DNA of 64,000 nt from Eulemur rufifrons (GCF_041146395.1 NC_091010.1:47884001-47948000); one strand, 5' to 3'; shown: positions 21,311 to 36,000, counted from the first letter of the stretch. Numbers and translations: made by a program. The notes: generated by a model not told the origin, from the letters alone.

Positions 21311-23510
21311 CCTGTGACCGCCAGTCGTTACTCACAATTGTATATATGTCTGTGTATTAATAAATACCTGCCCCCAAATACTCATGCTTATACACACTCA
21401 CGTGGGTTCTCGCACGCATAAAAACGTCCTCTGCGCAGACACACCATACATACCGCAGTTCTCACCACGGATGCCCACTCTCACACCTCTCGCCCTCAGC
21501 CTCCCGCGGGCCTGTCTCTCACGCGCCAGCGGCTCCCAGCTTCTCAGGCTCAGACTCTGAACAGAAAGAAGAATGTGATAAAATCGACAGCTGAGAACCG
21601 TCCTGAGAGCAAAGCTGTTCTTGGTTGAGAAACCTGAGCCCGTATCGGAGGGATACAAGTGTCTGTGTCTGGGGCTGGGGGAGAGGGGAGGTGGCGGGGT
21701 GGTCTCCCAGGGCGCCTGTGGCCACTGGGCTGTTTCCATTATAAAAAATGATGAAAGGACCTGGGCAGTGAGAGCATGGCTGTGAGTAAATAAAGCTGCC
21801 ACCTTTGACCCTGGGAGGCCAGCGCTCATCCCAGAGCGACTGCTCAGTGGGGGGGCAGCGCTCGGGCCCAGCCCAAGTTCTCCAGCACCCCAGGCCCGAG
21901 GCCTGGCTCCAGAGGGGGGAGATACAAGGATACAAGAACCCCTGTGTCTGAGTAGGGGACATGTAAAGGGAGTAGGGGGTGGTGAAAGGAATAAGGGATG
22001 AAGGAAGGGGGTTGGGGACATTAGGAAGAGTGATGGCCTCGAGGGAGGGGTGGGGACACACAGGAGAGCTCTGACTGCTGGTGCCCCCTCCCTGGCCTCC
22101 TCTCTCAGCAACCTCTCTAGGTCTCTTCCGCTCCTAAGCTCTGCGGTGAGCATACGTCCCCCTTCCCGTGTTTAAGGCTTGGTTTGCTTGTTTTTCTAAT
22201 CACCAGGAACTACAAGGCAAACAGGGGTTAGCAAAAATAACAAACACAGGGAAACTACAAAGTCACCAGGAATCCCAGGAAGGTTGAGAAGTGGTAGATT
22301 CTGGCTTTGATTCAGAAATAAAAGTATTGCTGGACCCACATCCTAGGGGTCCATCCCGAACCCCTTGTCTAGAGACCTGTGCAGCTCAGCACCGGACACA
22401 GTCCAGGGCTCAGAGCAAAGCTCAGTGAGGTTGGCTGCATGGATAAGTAAGTGAGTAAATGCACAGGTAGGTGAATGAAAGAAGGTCTTGGTAATCCACC
22501 CAGACTGTCGGGCTCAAACGTCCTCAGACGCACATGTGGGGCTGGCCTCACTGCGTCGGCAGGCAGGGTCCTCAGCCTTCCCGGGCCTCCTCCTCCTCTC
22601 TGCAGCTGACCTCTGGGCCCCTTCTCCCCAGGGCTCAAATTCACTTTATTCTGTAGCCACCTGGGCTCTCAAAGGTTCACCTGGTCCAGTCCCCAGGAGA
22701 ACAAAACACTTTGCAAGCAAGAGCCCTGCCCTGCGAGTCTCTCCATCCTGTGTGGACTCAGTGGCCACTCCCTTTGTTCCTCCTGGACGCGGCTAAGTGG
22801 CCGCTAAGTATGTCCTGGGAAGCTCTGTCTTGGCTACTTATAATGAGAGTGATATAATGGTAAAATATGGCAATAAACACAAAGTTATCACCAGAAGACA
22901 AGGAGACTCCCAGGTTTATATATACAGGGGACATAAGGGGAAGAAACAGATCACGACACCTCCCACCCCTGCCATCCGTCTGTCCCTGGCTTAGGAAGAA
23001 GAATAGAGACAGTTCAAGCAAAGCATCCCCGTTTCCTGTCAGCCTGGAGACCTGAGGCTGGAGCCAAAGTCTTGAGTCGCAGGAGCGAGGAGGAAGCCCA
23101 GTGCACAAACACTCCAGGCAGGACAGAGGTGGCGAGGGGCCGGTCAGCCCAGTGCCCAGGACCTGGCTCCTCTTTAGCCCCAGGCACAGTCTGTTTTCCC
23201 TGAATCCATGATGGTGATCCAGCCTGGTCTTTGTCCCCGGGGCTGGGGTGGGGGTGGGGGGGTGCTGAACCCCTCTGGGGGAGGAGGAATCTGCGGCACC
23301 TGAGCCCTGTGTGTTGCCCTGGATTCTTGGACTGCACCAAAGGCCTCCTCTTGCCCAAGTCCTCGTTTCATCAGCTGAGATAAAGGAGAAACCAGGTGGA
23401 CTCAGCTTCAAAACTGGCCAGAGACCTGGAAGACACAGGACTCATGGAAGTCAAATACCCTTGTCTGCCTCCTGTCTTAGACTTCCCTCAACCCCAACCC
23501 AAATCATAGC
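21311..23510. other. Unique intergenic DNA
   Basis: No gene found. A 251-codon minus-strand open frame at 21398-22153 is Ser/Pro/Leu-rich without family likeness. Confidence 0.35.
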
Positions 23511-23514
23511 CAAC

Positions 23515-23740
23515 TTGGACTGAGAAGTTACTCTCGGACAGACACTATTCTGTGGGCTTTATGTGAATTAACTGCTTTAATCTTCACAATAACTCTATGA
23601 TTAGGTGCTATTATTATCCCCACTTTACAGATGAGAAAACTGAGATCCAGAAAGGCTAAGTTATTGGCCCAAGGTCACCCAGTTTTTAAGTGGAGGGTTG
23701 GAATTGGAACTCAAGCAGTCTGGCTTCTAGGTGGCTGGCA
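23515..23740 (+). repeat. MIR SINE, well preserved
   Basis: CAGACACTATTCTGTGGGC, TCTTCACAATAACTCTATG, TATTATTATCCCCACTTTAC, GATGAGAAAACTGAG. Confidence 0.92.
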
Positions 23741-24213
23741 GGTATCTGAGTCTGGTTTGGGGACGGGAAGGGCCAGGTTGAGGGGTCAGATCAGAAGGCA
23801 GGTGCATGCCCACAGCTAGCTGCCCCGATCTCTACTGCAGGGCCCCCCACCTGACCTGGAGCAGGTATAGACACAGCCCTTCCACAGGTAGCACCCATGT
23901 CTCCTCCGTGTTGACAGAGATGTAGAAGCACCAACATCCCTCTTCCCTCCCCATTTTATTGAACCTCCTTCTTCTCAGTAACAAAAAAATCCCATCAATT
24001 TCAAACAGCAACTGTTTACATCAGTCATAATGTTTCATCCTATGCTTTTTCCTAGTTTAATCAGTAAGAATATACAATCTTCTTCAAATTGTCGACATTT
24101 AACATTGCATTATACCTATACTTCCCTGCAGCTACACATCCTTATAGTCATCATTTTAATTCTTTAATCCATCTTGCACTTATTTCTCTATGATATAAAA
24201 TATTTTTTTTTCT

Positions 24214-24882
<669 letters not shown>

Positions 24883-25122
24883 AATTTATTTTTAAGTGAC
24901 AAAGCTGTTCTCAACACCATTTATTGAGCAATGCTCCATTCCCTCTTGTTTTCTAATTCCTATGTTAAATTCTTCAGTGTGATTATGTCTATATCTAAAT
25001 GTCAATTTTGGTGCCTACACCACATTGTTTCCATTTAATCACCCTATTAAAAAATGTTTTGACATCTAGTCAAATTTGCTGTTCTTTAGAAAATTATTTG
25101 ATATGTTCACTTATTTATTCTT

Positions 25123-25444
<322 letters not shown>

Positions 25445-26099
25445 TAGAATCATTTTTTTTCTGAGTTCTAAGAAAATTTCTCATATGACTTTTGATAAGT
25501 CTACGAGTTACCCTGGGGAATACTGACATTTTTATAATACCTGGCACCTTCTAGGAATATGGCACATCTCACCATTTTTCCGTGTCACATTTACCAGTTC
25601 AAATGGCTGTGTACTATTCCTTTGTGCTGATGTTCCCTAGCTGGCTTAACCATTTCCCTAGTGTTGTACATGTGCGTTGCTTCCAAGGTTGAGCGATTAT
25701 GAATAGTGCTGCCATAAACATCTCTGTACAAATTGCTTTTTTATTTCCTTGGGATATGGTCCCAGAAGTGGGATTATCTGATCAAAGGATATGAACAGTA
25801 TCGTGGTTTTTGTTACCCAACCCAGGGAGGATGGAACCAATTTACAGCAACACCAGCAACACATGAGGAAACATCCACTTTTCCCTTAACAAACCCTTGC
25901 ACAGCTTGAGGACTTAAAAGAGTAACTTGTTCCTGAGTAAACACACCATGGCTACCTGAGGACAAAAGGGGTCTGAGAGCACGAGGTTCTAAAGGGTGTG
26001 GATTTCACCACCAGAGAGGCAGGCTGCCCTCCTCCCTCCACCTGTGGCCGCCTGAGTTCTTCTCAGAACCCAATTCTCCGTCTGCATAGGAGCCTGGTT

Positions 26100-26330
26100 T
26101 ATTCACATTCATTTAGCATACATTTGTACAGTATTATATTATGTGACAGGCACCATTCTAAGCACTTTACAAACATTAACTCATTTACTTCTCATAATCA
26201 GCTCACAGGCTAGATCCTATTGTTATATCATCCCCATTTTCCTGGTGAGGAAACTGAGTCACAGAGAAATGTACTGTGGGTCACATGGCTACTAGGATTC
26301 GAAGTCAGGCAGTCTGACAGCAAATGATTA
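26100..26330 (+). repeat. MIR SINE
   Basis: GACAGGCACCATTCTAAGC, ACTTTACAAACATTAACTC, CTGGTGAGGAAACTGAGTC, GTCACATGGCTACTAGG. Confidence 0.9.
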
Positions 26331-26524
26331 ACACTGCACTCGCTGCTCCTTGAGTAGGAACAGGCACTTCAGCTTGTACCTGCTCTTGATTTTCTGGGTC
26401 CTGCCTCGGTCCCAGCAGCCCCAGTCCGAAGGAAGATCCTAAATCTTCCTGCCCTGAGTTTCAGACCTTCTTATACTAGTTACCTTCTAGTTACCTCTTT
26501 CTCGTACACAGCCACTGTCTCTGG

Positions 26525-27040
<516 letters not shown>

Positions 27041-28225
27041 ATGCCTTTTGTCTTTCCATTAGAGTGGGCTCCTCTCTGGCCCCCTGAAGCCTCACCTTTT
27101 CCCTAGTCCATTTCTCCTTGCCCCGATTGGTTTTCCTGAAGTACACAGAGGTGGAAGGTGCAAACAAACCTGTGTGGTGCAGCGCGGCTGCTCTTCCTGG
27201 CCACAGTCAGGCCTGGCTTTGTCAGGGCCCAGATGGCCGCTCGTAAGGACAGTGCCATCTTTGCCTTCTGCTGTCTGGAATTAAGAGCCACTCCCTGAGA
27301 GAAGCCCAAATAGCTCCTTCTTTTCCTGTTTCAAAGTCCACGCCCCTTTGGAGCCTGCCCACTGCGTTCCTACTTCCTGCTTTAGGATCTTCAGTTGGTT
27401 TACGGAGTGCAGGTGATGGGCAGGTCCGGATGCTAGTGAATAACCACACCTCTCAGCTCAGAGTTTTGCTCTTCCTACTTCTCTAGCTTCTCTGGGATGA
27501 CTCATAGGTCAGATACCTTCCAGGGAGTGGTTTTTCCCAATCCTGTCATACGATTGTACAAGCCCCAAATAGCCTGAACACACACTATAATATGTACACA
27601 GAATGAGACGAGTGGACATGAGTGGACGTGGGTGGACTAGCAGTGGCTGGAGAGAGGCTCCAGGAGGGGTATAAAGGGGCCTTGTCAGTATCCCTCATCC
27701 TTCTGCCTGCTCTAAAGGCAATGGAGCCTCCTTCCAGAAGCTGCTCAAAGGTTTCGCTGACTTCAGAGGGACGGGGGAGGAGGGAGGCAGGAGGAGAGGC
27801 CTCTGAGGTGGGGAAGGTTTTGCTGAGACTGCAGGCTCCCCAGCCCCTCTCTGGTTCCTCATTACTGAGTCCTTGGGCATAAACTGTCTTTTTATTTGAA
27901 GAAGAACTTGGGGCTGCTTTAATGACAGCCAGCGGTATCGGGCAAGGCCTGAGGCAGGGGATGGCTCTCTTGACCTTGAAATCCTATCTCTATTTTTCTG
28001 CTTCCCGGATCCCCTGTTTTTCCAGATCTTGTCTCTACTGCCTTAGCCCTGCCGTCTCAATGAGACCCTAAAGGGCTTCAAGAAGAGGAAATTAGGGAGG
28101 CAAGAGAGGCACCCAGTGTGTCTGAGGAGCTCATCAGCTGAGTCTGGAAAACTGAGCGGGGCTGGACAACATTCAGTTTCAACAACTGCCAGCCCCACAG
28201 GGATGATAAATATTTTACATAAAGG
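27041..28225. other. Unique intergenic DNA
   Basis: No gene or named repeat recognised. Confidence 0.35.
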
Positions 28226-28229
28226 TCAA

Positions 28230-28480
28230 TGCAACAACAAAAAAGATAGCAAAACAGAAATATACCCAATGAATTAGGAAACTTTTTCATTGTTTCATCT
28301 TTATGTTGATTCTGATAGTAGCTTGATGAATTAGAAGGCATAACCCATTGTGTCTCTTTTATAAACAAGAAAAGCAAGGGTCAGCGAAGTGAATCTATCT
28401 GTTCACAAACACACTTATAAAACCAGTGTGGCTGGGATTCTAACCCATGTCTCTGTGACTCCAAATTTACAATCGAAAAG
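28230..28480 (+). repeat. MIR-like SINE, worn
   Basis: TATAAACAAGAAAAGCAAGG, GTGTGGCTGGGATTCTAACC. Left part poorly preserved. Confidence 0.5.
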
Positions 28481-28503
28481 TAATTATAAAAACATTTTTT
28501 GTA

Positions 28504-28790
28504 GGCCAGGCACAGTGGTTAATGCCTGTAATCCCAGCGCTTTGGGAGACCAAGGTGGGAGGATCAGTTGAGGCCAAGACCAGCGTGGGCAACACAGCAA
28601 GACCCCCATCTCTACAAAAAAAATTTTTAAAAATTAGCCAAGCATGGTGGCATGCACCTGTAGTCCCAGCTACTCTGGAGGCTGAGGCAGGAAGATCACC
28701 TGAGGCCAGCAATTGGTGGCTGAAGTGAGGTATGTTTGCACTACTGCTACTCCAGCCTGGGTGACAGAAGGAGATCTTATCTCTTTAAAA
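28504..28790 (+). repeat. AluJ-type element
   Basis: GGCCAGGCACAGTGGTTAATG, GTAATCCCAGCGCTTTGGG, AAATTAGCCAAGCATGGTGG, ACTCCAGCCTGGGTGACAG. Confidence 0.93.
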
Positions 28791-28796
28791 ATAAAC

Positions 28797-28920
28797 TAGT
28801 TTTTATTAGTGATGGTGGTCTTGCTATATTTCCCAGGCTGGCCTCTAACTCTTGGGCTCAAGGGATCCTTCGGCCTCTACCTCCTGAGTAACTGGGACTA
28901 CAGGCATATGCCTTAAAAAA
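28797..28920 (-). repeat. Partial Alu / 7SL monomer
   Basis: CTTGCTATATTTCCCAGGC, CTCAAGGGATCCTTCGGCC, GAGTAACTGGGACTACAGGC, then stops. No second arm. Confidence 0.7.
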
Positions 28921-28924
28921 AAGG

Positions 28925-29535
28925 AAATTTTTAAAACTTGTGTGTTATTGACCACTTGAGGAGGGACTCATGAATAGTGCCCTGACAATGTTAGGAGAGG
29001 TAGAACTTTGATCTAGTTTTTCAGTAAGAGTAGAAATTTTATTTTCTTTCTTTGAGGGGTGGGAGTGGGAGGAGGGGTCATCAGGGCTTTGCACCCAAGG
29101 AGTGAAGGGGGAAGCTGGGAGAGTGTTACTATCTCACTGTAATGGTAGCCAGCGACTGGGGAGAGTATTGCAGATGAACCAGAAGGGAATTTCCCCATTG
29201 GCAAAGCAGAGCCATGAGCACTTTCTGAGCCAGGGCAGAAGACGCCTGTAGGCCTCTCAGGGGACAAAAATTGGGCCCCTTCTAGGGGATTCGGAAGAGA
29301 GGGGTGTAGTGCCAGCTGGGACTAAATTGTTGCAGAAATAGAAGATAAATGGAGGTGAGAGTGTCAATGATGCTCCTGGCTTGGCCAAGTCGCCTTTGGA
29401 GAAGGGGCACAGAGAGGGAGCTCCCAGACAAGAGGCCTGGGGGCATGGAGGGCCTGGCACCCCCTGGAAGAGGGCAGCCAAGACTGAGCCATTCTTATGG
29501 AGCTCGCAGCCCAGGCATCTGAGGGCTCTGCTTTC
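28925..29535. other. Unique intergenic DNA
   Basis: Nothing recognised. From here to 50.3 kb no Alu occurs. Confidence 0.35.
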
Positions 29536-29539
29536 CAAG

Positions 29540-29720
29540 CCTACCGCCTCATTGAGAGGTTATTAATAGGGAGTTTGTCTGGTGTCAGAGCGCAGACATA
29601 AACTGCATTAGCATTACCCCATAATCTTATTTAGTAAACGCTCATGCCGTTCAGTCTCCTGTAATTGCATTGGGAAGATGCAATATTTATGAAAGGGGAG
29701 AGGGGAATGTCACTGCTCAT
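29540..29720. promoter_or_regulatory. Candidate conserved regulatory element
   Basis: GGTTATTAATAGGGAG, CTGCATTAGCATTACCCC, ATAATCTTATTTAGTAAACG, CTGTAATTGCATTGGG and GCAATATTTATGAAAGG: many TAAT, GATA-like and octamer-like words in a short unique stretch. Confidence 0.45.
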
Positions 29721-30135
29721 CTTGGCGCTGCAGTAAAAGTCCCTGGAAATACTGTGCTGACCGTCGAGGCCTGGCGGCTGGCCCGTGAGAATGGGAGGCA
29801 TTGGTGTCTTGCCCCTCTGGGTGGCCCTGGTGGCTGCCCCCAGTCCAGAGCTCCTCTGTTAACCTTGGGGAGACCTGGGTAGCAGTGGAGCAGTGTGGGC
29901 AGAGGCAGCAGCCACCTCTCCCCTTGGTATTACTGCTTCCAGGCCACAGTTCCTGGCTGATGGGGTGCAAAGACCTCAGATGCACTGAATCCTTCTGGTG
30001 GGCACCTGGCTCTCGGCTTTGGTTAGCTCCCACCCCTAGTCAGGATTTTTTTTTGCCAGAAGGCAGAGCTGAATGGAGGGGAAGGGGGAAGACCTTGTCT
30101 TTTCTGCATAACTGGGCAATTTAGGGAAGCTCAGT

Positions 30136-30147
30136 GGGGGGGGGGGG
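30136..30147. repeat. 12-G homopolymer
   Basis: Run of 12 G then CGGGCGCGC. Likely length-variable. Confidence 0.8.
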
Positions 30148-31079
30148 CGGGCGCGCAGTGGAGGTAGCAGCAGGTAGCAGGCACTTGGCTAAGGGTCCTG
30201 GCTGGGGCCAGGCCTTGGGAGCTGTGCTGACCACTGAGATGATCCCCAAAACCTGCTGTGGCCCTAGGTTCCTGGGGTGCTAGCCCTCTTCTCCCCTCCT
30301 TGGAGGCCTGAGGCTGGATCCCTAGGATACCCACAGGTCCACTCTGGCCAGAACCAGGCCTCCTGCTTCCCATGGGACTCGGGAGCACGACTGTGTGTCT
30401 GCCCCACCTGAGCACCCTGGTCTGCACTATTCTTGGGTGGAGCTGAGCAGCCAGGGAAGTCTCACTGGTGTCAGGAGAACCTATGGGTGGTGTCAATGTT
30501 GAGGGACAAGCTGGGATTCTGGTCTGCCCCCAGGCACTTGCAATTAGGGATGAGACAGACACAGACATGCTCTCTGCTGGAGGAGTCCCAGGCCACCTAG
30601 GACAGAGGAGTTATTTCTCAGCCACATATGAGGCATATGATGGGCTTCCTGTGTTTGAGGGCGGGGGGAGGTGTCTGTGCCCAACCTCAAAGGGCCACTG
30701 GTACTAGAACAACCGAGATGCAGAGGATCTCAGGAGAAGAGCGGAACAAAAAATGCCAGTGCTTCACCCTTGTCCTAGAAGGAAGAGCTCATGGGAGGGA
30801 GATGGGAGCACCCACTGCTAAATGCTCATGCTGGAGTCTAGGGTGGAGTGGCTGTGGAAATCTGGGCTGATGGGAGGGCAGGTGCCAGGCAGGGACTTCC
30901 TGTGGTGGGACCCAGGGCAGTACCAGGGCTCAGGCCCAGCTCCCTGGTCTTGGGGCTGGTGCGGGCCCCAGAAGTGTTAGCTTGGTCTCCTTACATAGCC
31001 ATTCAAGCCTCGCCACACACAGCCCCACATCCCCACCCGGTGCACTATGCATTCACTACTTTCACACCCCAGCACCCCA

Positions 31080-31770
31080 CTCCACGCCGAGGCTCACCGC
31101 TCTGGGTGCTCTTGCACGCTCATGCAGGCGAGCGGCAGACCCCAGCTCCAGCAGTGTCGCCAGGGCGCCCGACCGGTCTGATACCCAGCGGCCTGCCCGT
31201 TGGCCCTTCCGCCCTGCTTCTGACTCCGGCGGGGCAGGGGCACCGGAACCCAGGGCAGCTGAGAAGCAGGGAGTAGGGGGCGTGGAGGAGAGCCACGGCC
31301 CTTCCCGGTGTCAGCTCCCTCGCTGCCATCCCATTAATCACAGCGTCGCAGCCCAGTTGGGGATCCCGGGCCCCCAGTGCCGCGCGCAACCCGTGGGACA
31401 ATGGGATTATTTCCGGCGGGAGAGGCCGCCTCGGGCCAGGGCTCAGGCGGCGGCGCCTCCTTCCCTCAATCCGTCCCTCGGCACCCAGCGAGCGCCTGCG
31501 GCTGCCTGGGACGGGTGGCAGAGCGGACGCGGGTGGCGCGCGGGTGGCAGGGCCTGGACGACCTAATTCAATTAGCCGGGCCGCCGCCACCTCGGCGCAA
31601 CTCTGGGCCCGCCGGGGCTGCGCTCTGGGCAGCTGCTCTTTGTGCGCGGAGCCCATGCATATGGATACCGGCCTCCCCTTCGGCGCCCACCCGACCCACT
31701 TCTGGCACCTGCGGCTCGGCCTCCCACCCCGCCCCCGCGAGAGAAGGCGACCTGGCGTCCCCGGGAAAGT
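31080..31770. promoter_or_regulatory. CpG-rich island with homeodomain sites
   Basis: CpG-dense DNA about 7 kb upstream of TLX1. It includes CCATTAATCACAGCGTCG (TTAATCAC at 31334-31341), CAATGGGATTATTTCCGG and CCTAATTCAATTAGCC. No gene fits on either strand. It could be a distal regulatory island or the start of an unannotated transcript. Confidence 0.5.
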
Positions 31771-32252
31771 TGGGAAACCGTGTGGTTGCTTGTGGGCCCA
31801 ATGTGGCCATGGGAGTATGTTTGAGAGGGGCGGGGGTGTTTTTTGTTTTATCTGAGCAGGGGGGGCTGGGTGAGTGAGGGCGGGTGCGCCTGCGTCTGCG
31901 TGTGCCCGAGTACCAGCGACCCCAGGGTTGTATGCGTGAAGGGAGAGGGGGTGGTTTTGTTTTATTGCGAATCTGTGCTGCAGGGTCTGTGCGTGCGGTC
32001 GGGTGTCTGTGGGCACCTGTGTATAGATGCGTGAAGGAGGCTTGTGAGCATCTGTGGGGACTGCACACCGGGGGTGTCTGCATATTTGCATGCAAGGCGG
32101 GTGTGCATCTGTGGGTCTGCGTGTGAGAGGGTGTTGTCTCTGTGTCAACGCTGTATCTGGGAAGGACTGGGTGTTCTCGTGTCTGGATGTCCCCATTTGT
32201 GTATTTCCTGTGCTTGGGTGTGCAGTCAGGACACCTTGTGGAACATATTAAC

Positions 32253-32295
32253 CACACACACATACACACACACACACACACCACCACCACCACCA
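32253..32295. repeat. (CA)n then (CCA)n microsatellite
   Basis: CA units to 32280 with one TA interruption, then five CCA units. Confidence 0.9.
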
Positions 32296-32299
32296 TCAG

Positions 32300-34435
32300 C
32301 TGGGTCTCCGCACCCCGCTGTGCTTTTCTGATGGAGGAGTTCATTTCAAACCCTAACTCCAGCTCCACTCCTTTATTTGAAGGAAGCATCTCAGATCCAC
32401 CAGGCAGAGGCTAAGGCACTCTCATCATGCGACCTCGGGGTCTGAGTGGGTTTTCCACTCCCCAGCACAGCCCCGCCCCCACTCAGCAGGACTGGGTGGC
32501 TTCTGACCTGCAAACTGAGTCTTGAGTATCCCTGAAATAAACAGACCTGCCCAAGCCAAGGTGGCAAAGCACCTAGAAGCTAGTGCAAGACCCCCACCTT
32601 GTTGGTCTCCAGGGCCACAGCCAAGGATTGGGCCCCCTGGAGGCCAGGTTTCCTGGTGCTCTGAAGTCTCTACTGGCCCTTTTCTCTAAGGCCAAATCTA
32701 TACCAGAGAAGAACTGAGATGAGAAATCTGGGTAGATCTGGCCACTGCAGGGTTGTGGCCCAGCCAGAAAGCTTGCTTCATTCCTTGGTTGTACCATGCA
32801 GGTGAAGTGGGGGATCCCATACGCCCACAGAGGTCCTGCCCCAGGACACTAAGGGAGCTTGCCAGCCTCAGTGTCTCAGGGAGTAGGGTGGTTCCTAGAA
32901 GGTAGAGATGGCCCTTGGAGGCCCAGCCCAAAGCAGGCTGGTGCTCTCATCGCTTCCTCTCCCTCCCCCACACCTCAGCCCAGGGTCTGCCCCCAAAGGT
33001 CCTTGGCCCCAGTATAGGTACAGACCCACCTGGCCCTCAGAGTAGAGCCCAGGTAGATGGCAAGTGTGGGAGAGGTTGGGGCCAGCCTGTAGCCCTGGAT
33101 CCTAGGCTGAGCTGCCATTCTGGGGCCCACTGATGGGACACCAAACTCCATACCAGGGAGCCATTTGGGAGCTATTTGGGGAGGACAGGGCCAGGGTGCC
33201 TGCCCCCAGCCTTCTCTCAGCCCACCCCCTGCCCAAGTTTTTCTTGGGTTCTGGCATCCTGGGTGGAGATTTAGGGTGGAAGATGCCCTAGTCAAGGGCA
33301 ACATGGCCAAGACCAAGTACTGGATGGTGGAACCTGAGGGTCTCTAGGCCTCCCTTGGGAGGGAGTTAGAGAGAACCCTGAGGCCCTAGCTCAATGCCCA
33401 GGGGTGATGGGGCCAACAGCTTCCTTTAGGATCAGAAGCAAAAGGGCGAGGGGAGACCTCCTGTGCCCCCTACACACACACAGAAGGACCCCATTTTCAA
33501 AGCATCCACCTACTGGGCTCTGATGGGGGTAGGGTAAAGGGGGGAGGTGGGGGTGGGAGGAGGAGAAAGTTACCCAGATGACACCAGATGACAGCTAAGG
33601 CATGGCGTACAGTAGGGAAGTGTCTATTCCTATGTCCTCTACCCACTCAGGGTCCCTCCACTGATGGGAAATGTGTACCTGTATTTCCATGTTGGAGAGG
33701 TCCCCAGTGTCTTACTGTGAGGATTGGGTGGGGGCACCTGGGGCTGGCTCTGGAACACCCTCCACCCCTAGTCCTGAGGAATCACTGAGTTGTGTGGCTG
33801 GAACAGCCTGACCTGCTCCCTCCCTCCTTCCCCAGTCTAGACTCTCCAACACTCCCCCACACCCAGGGCTCCCTAGGGTTAGAGTGCACTTTACTGGGTC
33901 TTTATGTCCCTAAGTCACCAGCTGCTCCTGCCTCCCCCATGGCAGGGAAAGTTTTCTGGCCCCTTTACTGAGACAGGTGGGCAAGGCAGGGCAGACACCT
34001 TTGGTATTGGGACTACAGACCCTGCTGGCCCCACCGTGGACCATTTCATGTTACACATCCTCCTCCATGTTTCTCAGCCCTTCCACCTTTCCCTGATACA
34101 TATCCACTGGGCATGCCCTGTCTCCCCCTCCCCACACCCACAGGCCCACATATGCCATTTCCCTGACAACCACATTGGAATATAAGACACACCTCCCACA
34201 GATGCACCATCGGCAGCACACATTACTGCACTCACACTTGCATGCAGTAGCAAGGGATACCCTCACCCCATCACACGTGCTTATTACAGAGGAATAGCTG
34301 TAGACACACACTCATCCTAATACAGAAAACACACATTCACTTTCATTCTCACTAACACATATCCTCCCATGACAAATCCAGTTGCAAAAAACACCCAGAC
34401 TCCCTTCTTCTCTGCCAACACTCTTACCGACACAT
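32300..34435. other. Unique intergenic DNA
   Basis: No gene. CA-rich wording at 34130-34430. Confidence 0.35.
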
Positions 34436-34439
34436 GTTT

Positions 34440-34530
34440 TGCTTGCAGTCATATCCTAACAGCCTAACACTGTGCCTGATACGCACTAGACACTCAATAA
34501 ATATTCATTGAATAAATTTTTAAAATTATT
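34440..34530 (+). repeat. L2/MIR-type 3' end
   Basis: ACACTGTGCCTGATACGC, AGACACTCAATAAATATTC, ATTGAATAAA: the shared 3' wording of L2 and MIR. Confidence 0.6.
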
Positions 34531-34959
34531 TCTTAAAGACATGCCTGGGACATCTGCACAGCCCTCTCAACCCTCACTGTCACGCAGGCGTTCACATCTG
34601 GCTCTCCCCTAGTGCACACACAGTCCCACAAACACAAAGTAATTAAGTTTCCATACATACCCCTAAGCTAAAGGACAACCCCTGGCCCGGGGGTCTCTCC
34701 CAGAGGGGGAAGGGGACCATGTGGGATCCAAAGGGGCCTCCCTCTGGGCCCAGCCCTTCCTTTCCTCCTCCCCCTGCCCCAGCCCCAGCTGCTCTTCTTT
34801 TAATTGGAGGCTCTTTATATTCTGCTGGTGAGGGGGAGATGCTGCTTGGAGGAGGGGTGTTACCAGGTGGCCTCAGGACTGGACAGAAGGGTCTGTAACT
34901 CACCTAGGCTCATGTAAGATACTACTGCAAGGCAAAAGCCAAGTTTAGGGTTGAGGAAG

Positions 34960-35170
34960 CAGCTTGTGATGAATAGAGTCAGAAAAGCAGCATTTAAGTC
35001 CAGTCACTGCCCCTTTCCAGCTTTCAGTGCCTCAGTTTTCCCATCTGTAAAATGGAGATAACAAAATCCACATCCCAGGATTATTGGAGGATGAGAGGAG
35101 AGATAATTGCTGTGAGTAAAGGTGCCTAGGACATGGCAGGTGCTTTGCAAGTCCTGCTTTCTTTCCCTGC
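34960..35170 (-). repeat. MIR SINE
   Basis: GTGCCTCAGTTTTCCCATC, TGTAAAATGGAGATAACA, CCCAGGATTATTGGAGG, ACATGGCAGGTGC. Confidence 0.9.
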
Positions 35171-35174
35171 CTCC

Positions 35175-36000
35175 TCTTTCCTAACAGGGCTGCTCTGCAA
35201 TGAAAAGCGATGTGGAAACCAAATATAAGCTCTGTGTGAGTCTTCTCCCCTGTGTCTGAAAACTTTTCCTCCCTGCAGCATTGTGCTCAGTTACACTGCT
35301 TCCAGGAGAAGGGGTGCAAACCAGAGCCCAACAAGTCCTGCCCCTCTGGTCTCATCTTTCCAGGAAAGGAAGGGACTAGGAGGGTAGCCCTGGCCCTCAG
35401 CCACTACCCTATTGGAAGACAAAGGCTGAGGTCAAACAGACTCACAGAACCCCAACACCTCAGAATTGAACTGGGATAAAAGTTGACTCTGATAAGCAAG
35501 AAAGGTGGCAGAAAAGTAAAGAATAAATCAGTCAGGCAGGCAGTGGTGAGGACAAGGGCAAGTCGGTATGTCCCTGGCTTGCTGAAATTTACAAGAAGAC
35601 CTTGACAGTCTTAGTGGGCCATTAGGTAATTGTGACTTCTGCCAACCTTGGGCTGGGACAGCAAGGGTGAAGTCTCTTCTCAGGTACCCTGAACAATTGG
35701 TGCCGTATGTGAGGAGTTCAAGAAGTGGGTTGGGAAGACGCCAAAAGGATTGGAACAGGCAGGGTTGGGAGCCATAAGAGCTGGAAATGTGTACCTGGAA
35801 GAGGAAGGGGACAGCGTTAGGAATACTCAAGTGATTTTCTGCATGGGCCAGAAAGTGGCAAAGAGAAATTGTGCTGAGGATTACCTAGAAACATAGGGTT
35901 TTAACTGCAGCATGCAGAACTGTGGTGAGACAAGGAGCGAGGCCACTGGGACCCAGCTCAAAGGAAGCTCCAGCGCCCCTCCCTGTAGTTTTCAGTCTCA
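35175..36000. other. Unique intergenic DNA
   Basis: No gene or repeat recognised. Confidence 0.35.

Noticed and set aside
21398..22153. 251-codon minus-strand open frame
   Set aside because: Ser/Pro/Leu-rich, ends in CA-repeat DNA, no family likeness, no promoter.
31120..32389. Long minus-strand open frames of 358 and 273 codons
   Set aside because: They overlap each other in different frames within CpG-rich and CA-repeat DNA, are Pro/Arg/His/Thr-rich, and show no domain or splice pattern.
35528..35830. 100-codon minus-strand open frame in unrepeated DNA
   Set aside because: No family likeness, no promoter or splice context seen.
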